A stretch of 64,000 bases of DNA from an uncultured Algibacter sp. (GTDB taxonomy: Bacteria; Bacteroidota; Bacteroidia; Flavobacteriales; Flavobacteriaceae): positions 1 to 64,000 of the forward strand of contig NZ_CANLZX010000013.1 in NCBI RefSeq assembly GCF_947495675.1. The letters are read 5' to 3'. Each line of letters starts with the position of its first letter. Position 1 is the stretch's first letter. Positions 35,635 through 45,419 of this stretch are shown piece after piece. The notes under the pieces are model-generated. The model was not told the origin of the DNA and made no database searches. It was given only the letters and a program-made list of their open reading frames with translations. The position numbers were made by a program, and so were the translations under genes.

Positions 35635-36234
35635 TTAATAATACAACCTAAAATCTAGTAGTTTACACATTTTATAATGCCTTTGGTGTAGCTCTTCAAC
35701 CACATCTAGCATATTATCATCGTCGTTAAATAAGTTAAAGAATGCGATGTCAAGATTTGAGCTAGTTATTCCGTTTGATGCATAACCGTATCCAGAAATA
35801 GCTCTTGCACCAGTAATATCCAAAAAATACTGTGCTTCTTCTTCGTCTAAATCTAGCACTTTGGCATTCGAAAAATGTAAAATCTTGCCTTGTAATCGGC
35901 CTTCAAAAACTTCTGCAATTTCTTGTAAACTATAGTAATAGTCATTTAAACAAATACTATTGGCTTCACCAGTTATAACCAAGTAAATGATTTCGTAGTC
36001 TTTAAAATTATGATCGCCTAAAACCAAAGCATTTAAGCTGTCTTCCAACCCTTCAATAGTATCGCATGTTTTATAAATACTAGCTACACCATATTGCGAG
36101 GTTAATTGTGCTAATTTTTGTTGTGCTTCGGTAACGGTATCTATGTCTACATCTTTAACCGCTTCTAAACAGTAAATAAAATAGTCGGTATCTATGACTT
36201 GATTTTGAGGTAATTGTTGTCTTTTTTCTAGCAA
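35635..36234 (-). CDS. DUF6642/caspase-like fold protein, apparently without catalytic residues
   Basis: 199 residues, cytoplasmic. The order FIYCLEA, YLVITGEANSICLND, YSLQEIAEVFEGRLQGKILHFSNAKVL and ITGARAISGYGY follows the pattern I recall for DUF6642, a caspase-like group in which a His precedes the first Gly and a Cys follows HFGS. Here those positions read T and A (VITGEA, HFSNAK), so it would be a pseudoenzyme. Assignment is from memory and moderate. It lies next to the patatin gene with a 185-bp gap. Confidence 0.5.
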   Translation of the reverse strand: MLEKRQQLPQNQVIDTDYFIYCLEAVKDVDIDTVTEAQQKLAQLTSQYGVASIYKTCDTIEGLEDSLNALVLGDHNFKDYEIIYLVITGEANSICLNDYYYSLQEIAEVFEGRLQGKILHFSNAKVLDLDEEEAQYFLDITGARAISGYGYASNGITSSNLDIAFFNLFNDDDNMLDVVEELHQRHYKMCKLLDFRLYY

Positions 36235-36419
36235 ATTTCAGAATTTATATAAAATCTTTAAAACGTAAAATTAATGCAAATGTTTTATTTTATTCAGCGA
36301 TTTTATATAAAACACATGACTTTATTATGTTTAAGGTGTTCATGTAATTTACACCACGAATGCCTTAATACATTATAGTACAAATGTTATCATTTACATT
36401 TTAAAGAAAAATACCAAAA

Positions 36420-37628
36420 TTAAAACCCCCAACTTTTCCACTTATCAATTCCATTTTTATAATCCTTATTGCCATTAATAAAAACAATATCATTGTCTCG
36501 TTTAATTTTAAATTCTAATGGCTGATTTAAAATTTCTCCTTTCTGCCACATGGCAAAACAATCTAAAAGGCATTGTATTTCCTCTTCTTTAGTGATATCC
36601 ATATCTAAAGCATACAATTTATTAATAAGTGGCTCAACCTGCTCTGAAGTACTAGAATCGCTATGAATTAGTGGCGATAGTCTAACAATATGCTCATTTA
36701 TAGTTTTTTCGGAAACCATTTTTAAAAACATCATGGCAATATAATTAGCGGTATCTGGCGGTTGATATAATATGGTTTTAGCTTGATTTAGAACGGTTAG
36801 TTTAAAAAACTTGGCCTGTGGCTTTAATGAATTAAATTCTAACTTTTTTCTTCTTTTTTTTATGGCAATTTGTTTCCACTTCCAAAAGTTATTTTTTTCC
36901 TTTATTGACATTAACTTATTACCAGTCCCTATGGAAACTATTCTTATATCTTGCAACTTTACACCTAGTTTAAAGGCTTCAATTATGCCTGCCAAAATAG
37001 GGTTATTGAATCCTCCTAAAGCGCCATCCCATAACTCATAATAAATTTCGCTATTTTTTGCTTTAAATCTTGCTGGAAAATCGAAATATTGCACAGGAGC
37101 ATTTGACGAACCATGAATTGCTTGTGTTAATTTAACAGAATCGTAATCATCTGATTCTGTTCCATAAGATTTAAAAAATTTGGCTCTATTATTTAATGCA
37201 TCATAAGTGCAAACTACAATTTTTAAAGAGTCGTTTTTAATAAATGCAGGAAGCTCTGACATTTGCCTTTTATTAACTTCTTTAAACAGCGTCTCAAAAC
37301 TATCTTTTTTTTGTTTTGAACTATACTTTGGACCAAAAGGTAATTTTAATAAACGTAGATAATCTACCGGGAAGAAACGATCTTTAAATGTGTTTTCACT
37401 AAAAATACTTTCTCTTATGTCTTTATCTTTAAATAAAGTTAAAGCTTTATCGATAGTCCAATTTTCTGCAAGTGCGGCTAAAACAATACTGCCACCAGAA
37501 TTAGCAATTACTAAATCATATTTTTGAAGTATTTCATGACCACTAACATTCCCGTATCGATCTTTAAGAGTTAGTAACTGAATTATTGCCCAACTTCCAC
37601 CTCCATCTAATGATAGAATATTATACAT
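36420..37628 (-). CDS. patatin-like phospholipase
   Basis: 402 residues. SLDGGGSW near the N-terminus is the oxyanion-hole loop. ANSGGSIV contains the nucleophile serine (a GxSxG-type elbow, here N-S-G-G-S). LWDGALGGFNNP supplies the catalytic Asp in a DGA/DGG-like loop. There is no signal peptide, so it is probably cytoplasmic. Acyl hydrolysis of lipids is inferred. The gene lies 46 bp downstream of the 567-residue exported protein gene, probably in one transcript. Confidence 0.85.
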   Translation of the reverse strand: MYNILSLDGGGSWAIIQLLTLKDRYGNVSGHEILQKYDLVIANSGGSIVLAALAENWTIDKALTLFKDKDIRESIFSENTFKDRFFPVDYLRLLKLPFGPKYSSKQKKDSFETLFKEVNKRQMSELPAFIKNDSLKIVVCTYDALNNRAKFFKSYGTESDDYDSVKLTQAIHGSSNAPVQYFDFPARFKAKNSEIYYELWDGALGGFNNPILAGIIEAFKLGVKLQDIRIVSIGTGNKLMSIKEKNNFWKWKQIAIKKRRKKLEFNSLKPQAKFFKLTVLNQAKTILYQPPDTANYIAMMFLKMVSEKTINEHIVRLSPLIHSDSSTSEQVEPLINKLYALDMDITKEEEIQCLLDCFAMWQKGEILNQPLEFKIKRDNDIVFINGNKDYKNGIDKWKSWGF

Positions 37629-37673
37629 AATTTCTATTTAAATTAATATTATTAATTAAACCTTATAAATGAG

Positions 37674-39377
37674 TTACTTAATTTTTCCATTTTGTTGTAA
37701 AATAAAGAAGGAATATCCAAATTGGAATTGAGAAAAATTATTATCAAAATCCTTAAGATCACTTACTAAACTATAACGGATAAACAGTTTGCCAGTAGAC
37801 GAGGTATTTAAATAAAATTCTATTTGAGAACTGTTTAACCATTTATTTGGATCTTCCAACTCTCCATTTTTTAATGATTTTAATGAAAAGCTATTTGCCT
37901 TAATTAAATCATCATTTAATATCATAAAACGCGATATACGATTGTTTGCTATAAAACCATAACGCTTTTCTGGAATAATATGAAAAGCTATATTGGCTGA
38001 ACCTGTAATAGTGTTTAAGAATATTTGATCTTCTTCTGAAAACTCAATGCCACTTCGACCATAATTCCAACCAAAATCTATAAAGGTGTTTATTTTTTTA
38101 TTTTGGTTTTCGAATGATACCAAATTAATATCAACACCAATACTAAAAGATTCATGCTGTTTTATACTTAGCGGAGAAAAGTAATTTACATCATCTAATT
38201 GTTCTGCTTTTAAAAATTTATTGTTTTCTTCAATTTTACTGAATTTTGCATTTAAATTTACATATTCAACAAGGCCAATAGCATGAGAATACCAAGCTGG
38301 AGGGAGTATGTATGAATACCATTTATTTTGTTTTCTTTTAGTGTTGATATAGAATTTTTTAGCAACTTCTGTTTGAATAATACCATTCGGATTTTTATCG
38401 TCAAACACACCAAAGAAATCTGAATAAACAATTGCTTCAAATAATTTAGTAGATTCTGGTTTATATAGTTTTGTGGTTTTTTGAATAGCATCTAAAACAA
38501 GTTTTGTAGGCTCTGGGCTAATATCATTGGCATTAATGTCAATTTCTCTATCATAATCGATAATATCAGAAAAATTCACATCTAGTGTCCAAGAACATTG
38601 GTTCATAGAACTTCGATGTCTTAGTATTTTGTCATCTTTTGCACCCTCTGATGTTTCAGGAATATAAAAATATGAATTAAAACTTTCTAAGCTGTGATTG
38701 CTAAATTTTCTAATACCATCACTTGAAGAAATACCGATAGAAAATAAATTAGAAAATCGAACAGGATTGTCCATTAATTTTCCTGCTAATTCTACTTTTT
38801 CAATAAAACCACTATAAAACGTTAATTCTAAACGGGCTTCTTCTAAAAATTTGACTTTATAGGGGCTGTCTTTTTTACTTTTACAATTAATATTCGCATT
38901 ACCACCAGAATTATTCGCATAATAAACTTTAATAGGTATATTATCTAATAATGTAATATTGGCGACAACAGGCCTTTCATCTTCAGTTCTTTCAAAACTG
39001 ATAAGTTTTGCAAAAAGTATTGAAATTAATGCATCATTATAATCTAAATTTTGCATAGCTTGTATGCCTTCTGAAGCTTTTACTATTTTGCTATAATGTA
39101 ACTGAAATTTTGGTTTGAATAAATCAATTGACAATGGCTTTAATGAAAATACTTCATCTGTAACATCATCATTCGATGATTTTAAAGTAATTTCAATATA
39201 GTCTGTTTCTTTTTTATTAGCTTCAATAACATAACTAAATTTTATTGCAGGTTTTACAGACTTTCCTGCATTGTCTTCATAGGACCTTAGTATTTTATCA
39301 CTCAAGGAGGCACTAAATGTTTGAGCATTGATAATAATAGGGAACATTAAAATAAATAGAATCGCTAATTTTTTCAT
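37674..39377 (-). CDS. exported hypothetical protein, possibly outer-membrane
   Basis: 567 residues with a signal peptide ending near IINAQ (residue 19). The C-terminal third alternates hydrophobic and polar residues (FIDFGWNYGRSGIEF, FYLNTSSTGKLFIRYSLVSD, FQFGYSFFIL) as in beta-barrel strands. No domain is recognised. It is the first gene of a pair with the patatin-like phospholipase. Confidence 0.55.
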   Translation of the reverse strand: MKKLAILFILMFPIIINAQTFSASLSDKILRSYEDNAGKSVKPAIKFSYVIEANKKETDYIEITLKSSNDDVTDEVFSLKPLSIDLFKPKFQLHYSKIVKASEGIQAMQNLDYNDALISILFAKLISFERTEDERPVVANITLLDNIPIKVYYANNSGGNANINCKSKKDSPYKVKFLEEARLELTFYSGFIEKVELAGKLMDNPVRFSNLFSIGISSSDGIRKFSNHSLESFNSYFYIPETSEGAKDDKILRHRSSMNQCSWTLDVNFSDIIDYDREIDINANDISPEPTKLVLDAIQKTTKLYKPESTKLFEAIVYSDFFGVFDDKNPNGIIQTEVAKKFYINTKRKQNKWYSYILPPAWYSHAIGLVEYVNLNAKFSKIEENNKFLKAEQLDDVNYFSPLSIKQHESFSIGVDINLVSFENQNKKINTFIDFGWNYGRSGIEFSEEDQIFLNTITGSANIAFHIIPEKRYGFIANNRISRFMILNDDLIKANSFSLKSLKNGELEDPNKWLNSSQIEFYLNTSSTGKLFIRYSLVSDLKDFDNNFSQFQFGYSFFILQQNGKIK

Positions 39378-39489
39378 AATTGGTTGGTTAGGTTATTAAA
39401 AACAATGATATGGCTAGAGTTAAAACCAAAACACACCCTAAATTGGGTAATTAAAAAAATATTTGCTATTACTACTAAATGGGAGAATT

Positions 39490-39510
39490 AATCACTTTAA
39501 CTAAGTGATT
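39490..39510. repeat. 8-bp inverted repeat, possible weak terminator
   Basis: AATCACTT and AAGTGATT form a perfect stem around TAACT, downstream of the SDR/LLM/cupin operon (which ends at 39601 on the minus strand). A good T-tract is lacking, so its function as a terminator is uncertain. Confidence 0.35.
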
Positions 39511-39600
39511 GTGTAAGTAAATATAGTAAAAATATGTTTATGTAACCCATTTCATACGTTTAACTGTGTACTTAAGACGCCTAGTTTTATAGACGAGATT

Positions 39601-40401
39601 TTATGAGGTCAATAAACTATCGGTATGCATTAACAAATTAGCGATTTTTTCTTGGCTATAAGCATCTGAATGTGCCTCTGAAAAACGCCCCTTATCATTA
39701 TCAAAATACTTACCTGTATCATTCTTATATTTTTCTGATAGAGCCAAATCATACAAGATATTAACACCTTTTTCTGCAGGAGACCAATGTTGACCATAAG
39801 CTTCGTTAGCCATTTTAGTATTTAATAAGGATCCAGGATTTACAGCAATTACAGTAATATTTGGTTCTTGTTTTGCTAAATGGAAACTCCACATTGTTAA
39901 CGCTAACTTACTTTGAGCATAACTAGAATTATCGGAAACTTGTTCTATTCCAAATAATACAGCTTTTGAAACTGGTGATTGTGCAGCAGAACTTAAATTA
40001 ATAATTCTTGATGCTTCTGTATTTTTTAAATTAGGAATAATGATGTTAGTTAACACATAAGGAGCTAAAAAGTTAACTGCTATTCTGTAATCCAATCCGT
40101 TTTTAGCTAAGGTATCTTTGGTTTTAAATATTCCTGCATTATTGATTAAAATATCAATTTTTGGAATCTCCTTTTTTATTTGTTCAGCTAGTTTTGAAAC
40201 GGCGTCCAAATCTGAAAAATCGGCTACTAAACCTTTTATATTTTGATTGTTAGAAGATTCTTTTATTTCAGCAATAAGAGTATTTACTTTGGCTTCACTC
40301 CTACCATGAACATAAACTGTATGCCCTTCTTTTGCTAGTTTTAATGCGGTAAGTTTTCCTATACCGTCTGTACTTCCTGTAATTATAATCGTTTTACTCA
40401 T
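39601..40401 (-). CDS. short-chain dehydrogenase/reductase
   Basis: 266 residues. Classical SDR: cofactor motif TGSTDGIG (8-15), NNAGIF, catalytic Ser region INLSSAAQS and YAQSK (YxxxK). An HGRSEAK stretch after strand 2 suggests NADP preference. It is the last gene of the cupin/LLM/SDR operon and overlaps the LLM gene by 4 bp. The substrate is unknown. Confidence 0.9.
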   Translation of the reverse strand: MSKTIIITGSTDGIGKLTALKLAKEGHTVYVHGRSEAKVNTLIAEIKESSNNQNIKGLVADFSDLDAVSKLAEQIKKEIPKIDILINNAGIFKTKDTLAKNGLDYRIAVNFLAPYVLTNIIIPNLKNTEASRIINLSSAAQSPVSKAVLFGIEQVSDNSSYAQSKLALTMWSFHLAKQEPNITVIAVNPGSLLNTKMANEAYGQHWSPAEKGVNILYDLALSEKYKNDTGKYFDNDKGRFSEAHSDAYSQEKIANLLMHTDSLLTS

Positions 40402-41372
40402 GATAATTTAATGTTTTCTGTTGAATGAAATTCTGGTAACACGTGGTTAGCTAGTAGTTCTAAAGTTTTATCTACACTCATTGAATTGAAACGTAGGTTT
40501 AAGGCTAAGTGATTTACGCCTATACTTTGTAATTTATTCAAATAATTTTTTAAATGATTTACTCCCAATCTATAGCCCAATTGAATGGGTTGTGGTTTTG
40601 CGTTTGCATCTTCTAACAAATCTAAATACATGGGTTGCATAAATGGTTTATCAAATTCAGATGTTTTTGCAACTAATTCTCTGTACTGTCTAATGGTGTT
40701 ATTTTGGGTGTATAAATCTCTAGGATAATTCATCCAACCATCGGCATTTTTAGCATTCCACTCTAAAGATTGTCGGCTACTTCCTGTCATTAATAACGGA
40801 ATTTTATGTGCTGTAGGCTTTGGCAGCATATCGATATTGCCTTGTACGTTTCCGTAGTTATCTGTTTCAAAGCTTGGGAAATCGCTCTGAACATTTCTAA
40901 TATAATTGAACGATTCTTGAAACAACTCACCTCTGTTTTCATAATCAATACCCATAGCAGGATATTCATCAAACCTATCGCCAGAAGCGACTCCTAATAA
41001 CAATCTGCCATCGGATAATTGATCAATACTTGTGGCCGATTTTGCTACATGTAAAGGATGATGTAATGGTAAGGCAATACTAGAAATACCCAAAGCAATT
41101 TTTGAAGTTTGACCAGCTAAAAATCCTAAATAGGTAAACGGATCGAAGGTTTGGCCAGCATCACCAAAATTAGGCACGTTAAACGGAATATCTCGTATCC
41201 AAATAGATTTAAAACCTAAGGATTCTACTTGTTTTACACGTAGTAAATGGTCTTTCATTGTTGGTACAGGACCAGTAGAATATTTTTCAATAGGCACAAC
41301 CAATCCAATACTCAATTCGTTTTGTTTAAAAACCGTATTATATGCTTTGTTTATGTTTTCGAAGGGCTTCAT
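40398..41372 (-). CDS. LLM-class flavin-dependent oxidoreductase
   Basis: Luciferase-like monooxygenase family with a TIM barrel. Seen are LSIGLVVPIE, ESLGFKSIWIRDIPF, SKIALGISSIALPLHHPLHVAKSATSIDQLSDGRLLLGVASGD and LLMTGSSRQSLEWNAKNADGW. I chose the ATG at 41372 (MKPFENINKA, 324 residues); the frame is open to 41435, but that would extend into the cupin gene with a non-family hydrophobic lead. It is the second gene of the predicted HxlR-controlled operon. Confidence 0.88.
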   Translation of the reverse strand: MKPFENINKAYNTVFKQNELSIGLVVPIEKYSTGPVPTMKDHLLRVKQVESLGFKSIWIRDIPFNVPNFGDAGQTFDPFTYLGFLAGQTSKIALGISSIALPLHHPLHVAKSATSIDQLSDGRLLLGVASGDRFDEYPAMGIDYENRGELFQESFNYIRNVQSDFPSFETDNYGNVQGNIDMLPKPTAHKIPLLMTGSSRQSLEWNAKNADGWMNYPRDLYTQNNTIRQYRELVAKTSEFDKPFMQPMYLDLLEDANAKPQPIQLGYRLGVNHLKNYLNKLQSIGVNHLALNLRFNSMSVDKTLELLANHVLPEFHSTENIKLS

Positions 41373-41403
41373 AATAAATTTAAAAAATATAACAAAACAA
41401 TTT

Positions 41404-42252
41404 TTATTTGTTTGAAAAAACTTCAAACTCTCCATTGCTTCTTATATAAATAAGTGCTTCTTGGTTGTCTTTTACAGTAATTTTATGCGTTGAATATTCA
41501 GCAGCACCAAAGTAAGCTCCTGCTTCTAACAAATTCACAATTTCATTATCATAAACTTGGTGTACAACAGTACCTTGAATAATTACTGCTCTAAAGTTTG
41601 GACTTAGATTTTTAATTATTCCATTAAAACCAGCAGGTAATTTAACAAGTGTACCACGTAATAGTTTGTTATCATGGCTTCCCCATAAAAATGCCGTTTC
41701 TACATTACTTTTATTAGAAACCCAACTTATATTATTAGCGTTAAGCCAAACAAGGTTGGATGTATCGATATTTACTGGTCGTTCGCCACTATCAAACGCT
41801 TCAGACGTTGGTTTTACTAAATAAGGACCTTCTTGAATTTCAATATATGCTAGGTTTTCTTCACCTGAAGCTGCAGTAATGTGTGCCTCACCTGCAGGTT
41901 GTTGCCAAAAAGATCCTACTGGTAGCCATTGTTTCTCGGCATTTTCATCATCATTATGCAATAAACCTTTAATTACTACACCACGATATGTTACATTATG
42001 AATATGTGGTGGCGAGGAAAAACCTTTATTAAATTTTACTAAAAAACCAGATGCTAAAGTATTTGTTCGGTCGCCCCAAAGTTTTCCGGCTGCTGGACTT
42101 TTATCGCCTCGTAACGGGTTTAACCAACCCCATTCAATATTATTGGCTGTTACCACTTCGTTTAAAGTTTTTATATGGTCTGTTTTTGGTGTTTGTGCAA
42201 ATACGTTAGTAGTTATAAGTATTGCTAAACTAAGTAATTGAAATTTTTTCAT
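41404..42252 (-). CDS. secreted DUF4437-type cupin protein
   Basis: 282 residues with a signal peptide ending near VFAQ. Two cupin-like halves follow. The first carries the His-rich motif [21 protein letters not shown] and [16 protein letters not shown]; the second ([32 protein letters not shown]) lacks most of the histidines. It matches DUF4437. It is the first gene of the operon with the LLM and SDR genes. Confidence 0.82.
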   Translation of the reverse strand: MKKFQLLSLAILITTNVFAQTPKTDHIKTLNEVVTANNIEWGWLNPLRGDKSPAAGKLWGDRTNTLASGFLVKFNKGFSSPPHIHNVTYRGVVIKGLLHNDDENAEKQWLPVGSFWQQPAGEAHITAASGEENLAYIEIQEGPYLVKPTSEAFDSGERPVNIDTSNLVWLNANNISWVSNKSNVETAFLWGSHDNKLLRGTLVKLPAGFNGIIKNLSPNFRAVIIQGTVVHQVYDNEIVNLLEAGAYFGAAEYSTHKITVKDNQEALIYIRSNGEFEVFSNK

Positions 42253-42456
42253 ATTTTTTTATCCTTACCCAAAATAATGGTATAAACTAATTGTTATTAA
42301 TTTTAATGTCTAATTTAGTTTTCTGTTACTGCCTTAATTAACTCTTTTTTAGTCTTACCTGTACTTTTCAAATTACTTAAAAAGAGCATTGTGTTGTTTA
42401 TTTTTAAAAGACTTTTAAAGTATCGGTTTTAATAATTTCAGTAATGTTTAAATTAT

Positions 42457-42528
42457 ACTATCATTTTTATAGTCTCAAATATATGTATAGTTAATAGACC
42501 TCACAATAACGGTCAAAATGTATAGTAT
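42457..42528 (-). promoter_or_regulatory. promoter and operators of the cupin/LLM/SDR operon
   Basis: On the minus strand, TTG (42506-42504), a 20-nt spacer and TATATTTG (42483-42476) form a full TTG-N20-TAnnTTTG promoter. An imperfect ACTATC-N5-TATAGT palindrome (42457-42473) covers the start region. CAATAACGGTCAAAA overlaps the -33 box, and ATAGTAT lies at its upstream edge. This 72-bp block aligns without gaps with 58815-58886 in front of the nitroreductase gene. Confidence 0.7.
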
Positions 42529-42580
42529 AAAAAATTATTTTAACATACTGATAATGAGTTGTATGTGGCAAATATATTTT

Positions 42581-42627
42581 ACTATACAAAGTATAGTTGT
42601 TAAAGTTATTATAGTATTTTATCTTTG
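42581..42627 (+). promoter_or_regulatory. hxlR-type regulator promoter with overlapping palindrome
   Basis: ACTATACAAAGTATAGT (42581-42597) is a perfect 7-bp-arm palindrome. Its last base begins the TTG -33 box (42597-42599). After 20 nt comes TATCTTTG (42620-42627), a perfect -7 box. This layout suggests autorepression by the regulator encoded downstream. The remaining part of the 416-bp gap (42253-42456) shows no other feature. Confidence 0.7.
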
Positions 42628-42668
42628 CAGTAATCTTAAATAATGTTAATTAAATTTTTAACTATATT

Positions 42669-43019
42669 ATGTATAAGTTTAAAGGTAAAGAATACCCATG
42701 TTGTGCAAGTTTAACAATGGGAATAATTGGAGGTAAATGGAAGACAGTTATATTATTCCATTTAATTGATGGAACACTTCGATACAATGAATTACGAAAA
42801 GAAATGCCTTCGGTTACAGAACGTACTTTAAGCTTGCAATTAAAGACTTTGGAAGAAGATGGGATAGTTAAAAGAAAAGTATATACATCTAAGCCACCAT
42901 TAAAAGTTGAGTATTCATTAACCGATTTTGGTAAAACGCTAATTCCACTTATAAAATCTATAGCAGATTGGGGTGTTTATGTTGTTGAAGAAAAAGGAGG
43001 AATTGAAGTTAATAATTAA
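42669..43019 (+). CDS. HxlR-family winged-helix transcriptional regulator
   Basis: 116 residues. The HxlR signature is clear: CCASLTMGIIGGKWKTVILFHL, LRYNELRKEMPSVTERTLSLQLKTLEEDGIVKR and VEYSLTDFGKTLIPLI. A Cys pair at 11-12 lies where thiol-sensing members (YodB/HypR type) carry their reactive Cys. It is divergent from the cupin/LLM/SDR operon and likely represses it, itself and the nitroreductase at 58.1 kb in response to electrophiles or oxidants; the signal is inferred. Confidence 0.9.
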   Translation: MYKFKGKEYPCCASLTMGIIGGKWKTVILFHLIDGTLRYNELRKEMPSVTERTLSLQLKTLEEDGIVKRKVYTSKPPLKVEYSLTDFGKTLIPLIKSIADWGVYVVEEKGGIEVNN

Positions 43020-43171
43020 TATTAGATTATTTTATTTAAATTTATTTCTCTTTTTGAAGAAAATATAATGCATTAAAATTTGCCATTTAATATAGTGTTT
43101 AATAGCCTTGCATGTATTTTCATAACCTTTTAAGGCCACTTTCACAACAAATTAATAATCAATAAAAACCT

Positions 43172-44482
43172 TTAATCGTTTTCTAAATCCTTTAAAAGTT
43201 TAAAGTAAAAGGTGGTTCCAATGTTTTGTTTACTTTCTAACCAAATAGAACCATTATAATAATTAATAATTTTTTTAACAATAGAGAGTCCAATTCCAGA
43301 AGAAGATCCTGTACTTTCTAATTTGGTAAAGACTTTAAATATTTTATCAAAATAGTTTTCATTAATACCAATGCCGTTGTCTTTTACAAAAAACTCATAG
43401 TGAGTATCTTTATCAAGGTAGCCTACTTCTACTATGCCGTTTTCCTTATCAGAATATTTTACAGCATTTTGTATTAAATTTTGAAAAACCTGTTTAAACC
43501 TCCAGGTATTTCCATATAAACTTGGTAAGTTATCTTGTATAGTAATTTGTATATGATTTGGTATTAAAAGGGTTTGTAATACCTCTTTAATAATGAGATT
43601 AAAATCTACGAGTTTGTCTTCTTGTTCTAATTTATCAATAGTAGAATAGTCTAAAATTCCTTTAATTAAAAAGTCCATTTTTTCTACATTAAACAATACT
43701 TGATGTAAAGGTTTTAATGAATTTTCAGCTAAAGACTCCTTATTATCATCCATAAACCAGCTAACTAAGGTGTGAATATTAATTAGCGGCGCTTTTAAAT
43801 CGTGCGAAACTACGTGGGCATATTCATTAAGTTCTTCGTTTTGTATAGATAGGCTTTTTAATAATTCTTCCTTTTTCTTTTCCTGAGCTTTTATGCGTTC
43901 TTCATATTCTTTTTTCTGAATAACATTAACCAACATATTGGCATAAACAAAAAGGATTTCTTGTTCGTTTTCAGAGTAGGAATTTAATTTTCTAACGGAG
44001 TCGAAACCTATAAAACCAATTAATTCGTTGTTTTTAATTTTTGGAATGGTTATTAAACTTTTTATGCCTTGAGGTTCTAAAATAGCCCGCAAACCAAATT
44101 CGCCATCTTTTGGTAAAAGACTCACATCTTCTACATAAAAGGCTTCTCCTTTTTTGTGTGCATCTAACCAATGTGTAATATAATCTAAAGGTATATTTTG
44201 TAAGTTATCTATTTCTGGCTCAATGCCTTTAGCACACCATTCGTAAGTATTAGAGCATGTATTAGTTACAAAATCATATGAAAAAATATAACTTCTGTCT
44301 GAGGTTACAAACTCACCAATTTGTTGTAAAGATTCTCGAATTAGTTTATCTATATCTGATAAATCTGAATTAATATATTTTGTAGAAATACTAATTAATA
44401 AATCTTGAAAGCGCAAATGTCTTTCAATAATTTTATCCTTTTCAAACTGTTTTGTATCTAAATTGTTATCGTTTTTAGTCAC
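43172..44482 (-). CDS. GAF-domain sensor histidine kinase, orphan
   Basis: 436 residues, no membrane segment. A GAF domain spans roughly 30-195 (KSLITIPKIKNNELIGFIGFDSV). A coiled coil (IKAQEKKKEELLKSLSIQNEEL) leads to the H-box AHVVSHDLKAPL and then an ATPase domain with NLIQNAVKYSD, VKDNGIGI and SSGIGLSIVKKIINYYNG. No response regulator gene is adjacent. The ligand is unknown. Confidence 0.9.
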   Translation of the reverse strand: MTKNDNNLDTKQFEKDKIIERHLRFQDLLISISTKYINSDLSDIDKLIRESLQQIGEFVTSDRSYIFSYDFVTNTCSNTYEWCAKGIEPEIDNLQNIPLDYITHWLDAHKKGEAFYVEDVSLLPKDGEFGLRAILEPQGIKSLITIPKIKNNELIGFIGFDSVRKLNSYSENEQEILFVYANMLVNVIQKKEYEERIKAQEKKKEELLKSLSIQNEELNEYAHVVSHDLKAPLINIHTLVSWFMDDNKESLAENSLKPLHQVLFNVEKMDFLIKGILDYSTIDKLEQEDKLVDFNLIIKEVLQTLLIPNHIQITIQDNLPSLYGNTWRFKQVFQNLIQNAVKYSDKENGIVEVGYLDKDTHYEFFVKDNGIGINENYFDKIFKVFTKLESTGSSSGIGLSIVKKIINYYNGSIWLESKQNIGTTFYFKLLKDLEND

Positions 44483-44800
44483 TTTTTAAAAGTTATTGGT
44501 GGTATATAGATTTTGTTTTTGCATGTAATTTTATAGAATTTTGATACATACACATGCTTTGCCTATAACGAATATAATATTTAGATTTTTATTATGAAAA
44601 CAGAAGGTTTTTAAAAATTAGTTTTTATAAGAAATAAGTAAGTGTAAATACGATTTGAAATTGTATCTAACTAACTGATATATTGCTTTTTTAAGAATTG
44701 ATAGGGTTTTAATTTTAGTAAGTTCTTATGCTAATCTAATAGATTAATTGATATGATATTTATATAAGATTATGTTATTTGTACTATAATTCTAAAAGAG
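44483..44800. other. 318-bp intergenic region without recognised feature
   Basis: AT-rich DNA upstream of the sensor kinase gene and downstream of the 44801 gene. I saw no gene, strong hairpin or clear promoter match here. Confidence 0.5.
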
Positions 44801-45418
44801 TTATAATTTAGTTTTACGGAATCCTATTAGTTTTTCTTTTATTATTGGAGTTCTAATTAATAATCCTATACCCACAATTATGGCGTAAATTAGATAAGTT
44901 TTTTCTAAAAGGGCAACATGTAATAGACTTAAAAATATAGCCACATAAGCTAAGCTTTGCAGTTTTTTCCATTGTTTTTTTAATAGTTTCATAGATTTTC
45001 TATTTGAAGTAAAAAACAAAGGAATTAGAATTAAAATAGCAATAAATCCAGCTATATAATTTACTTGAGTAAATGTTTCTAATAGCCCTTCAGCAATAAT
45101 AAAAATTATAAAGTGTACAAAACTCCATATTGCTGTAGCTATACCCATTGCTTGTCTTACAAAAAGGTTGTTAACTCCAAATATTATATAAAAAGGTGTG
45201 CATGTAAGTACAGCTGTCATCCACCTAATGGCAAATTCTCCAGAAACATGATAAAGCATTTCTAAGGTGGTCATGCCATTACTATTTCCATTTTTAATTA
45301 AAGTAATTGAAATACGGTCTGTAAAATTAATTTGTATCATATTAAAAATTACAAATAATGGTAAACACGCTAGTATAGCAACTATTATCCATCCATAATT
45401 CTTTTTTAAAAACTTCAT
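44801..45418 (-). CDS. ferric-reductase-like / MsrQ-type haem-binding membrane protein
   Basis: 205 residues with about six membrane segments. Histidines placed for haem ligation occur in MLYHVSGEFAIRW, WSFVHFIIFIIAEG and FLSLLHVALL, and KQWKKLQSLAYVAIFLSLLH is typical of the YedZ/MsrQ and ferric-reductase-like domain. It would pass electrons to a periplasmic partner, not evident nearby. It ends a minus-strand operon and starts 1 bp after the zinc-ribbon gene. Confidence 0.72.
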   Translation of the reverse strand: MKFLKKNYGWIIVAILACLPLFVIFNMIQINFTDRISITLIKNGNSNGMTTLEMLYHVSGEFAIRWMTAVLTCTPFYIIFGVNNLFVRQAMGIATAIWSFVHFIIFIIAEGLLETFTQVNYIAGFIAILILIPLFFTSNRKSMKLLKKQWKKLQSLAYVAIFLSLLHVALLEKTYLIYAIIVGIGLLIRTPIIKEKLIGFRKTKL

Positions 45419-45419
45419 C

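Noticed and set aside
40790..41453. Short frames on both strands around the LLM oxidoreductase gene
   Set aside because: They overlap a well-supported gene and show no start signal or family match.
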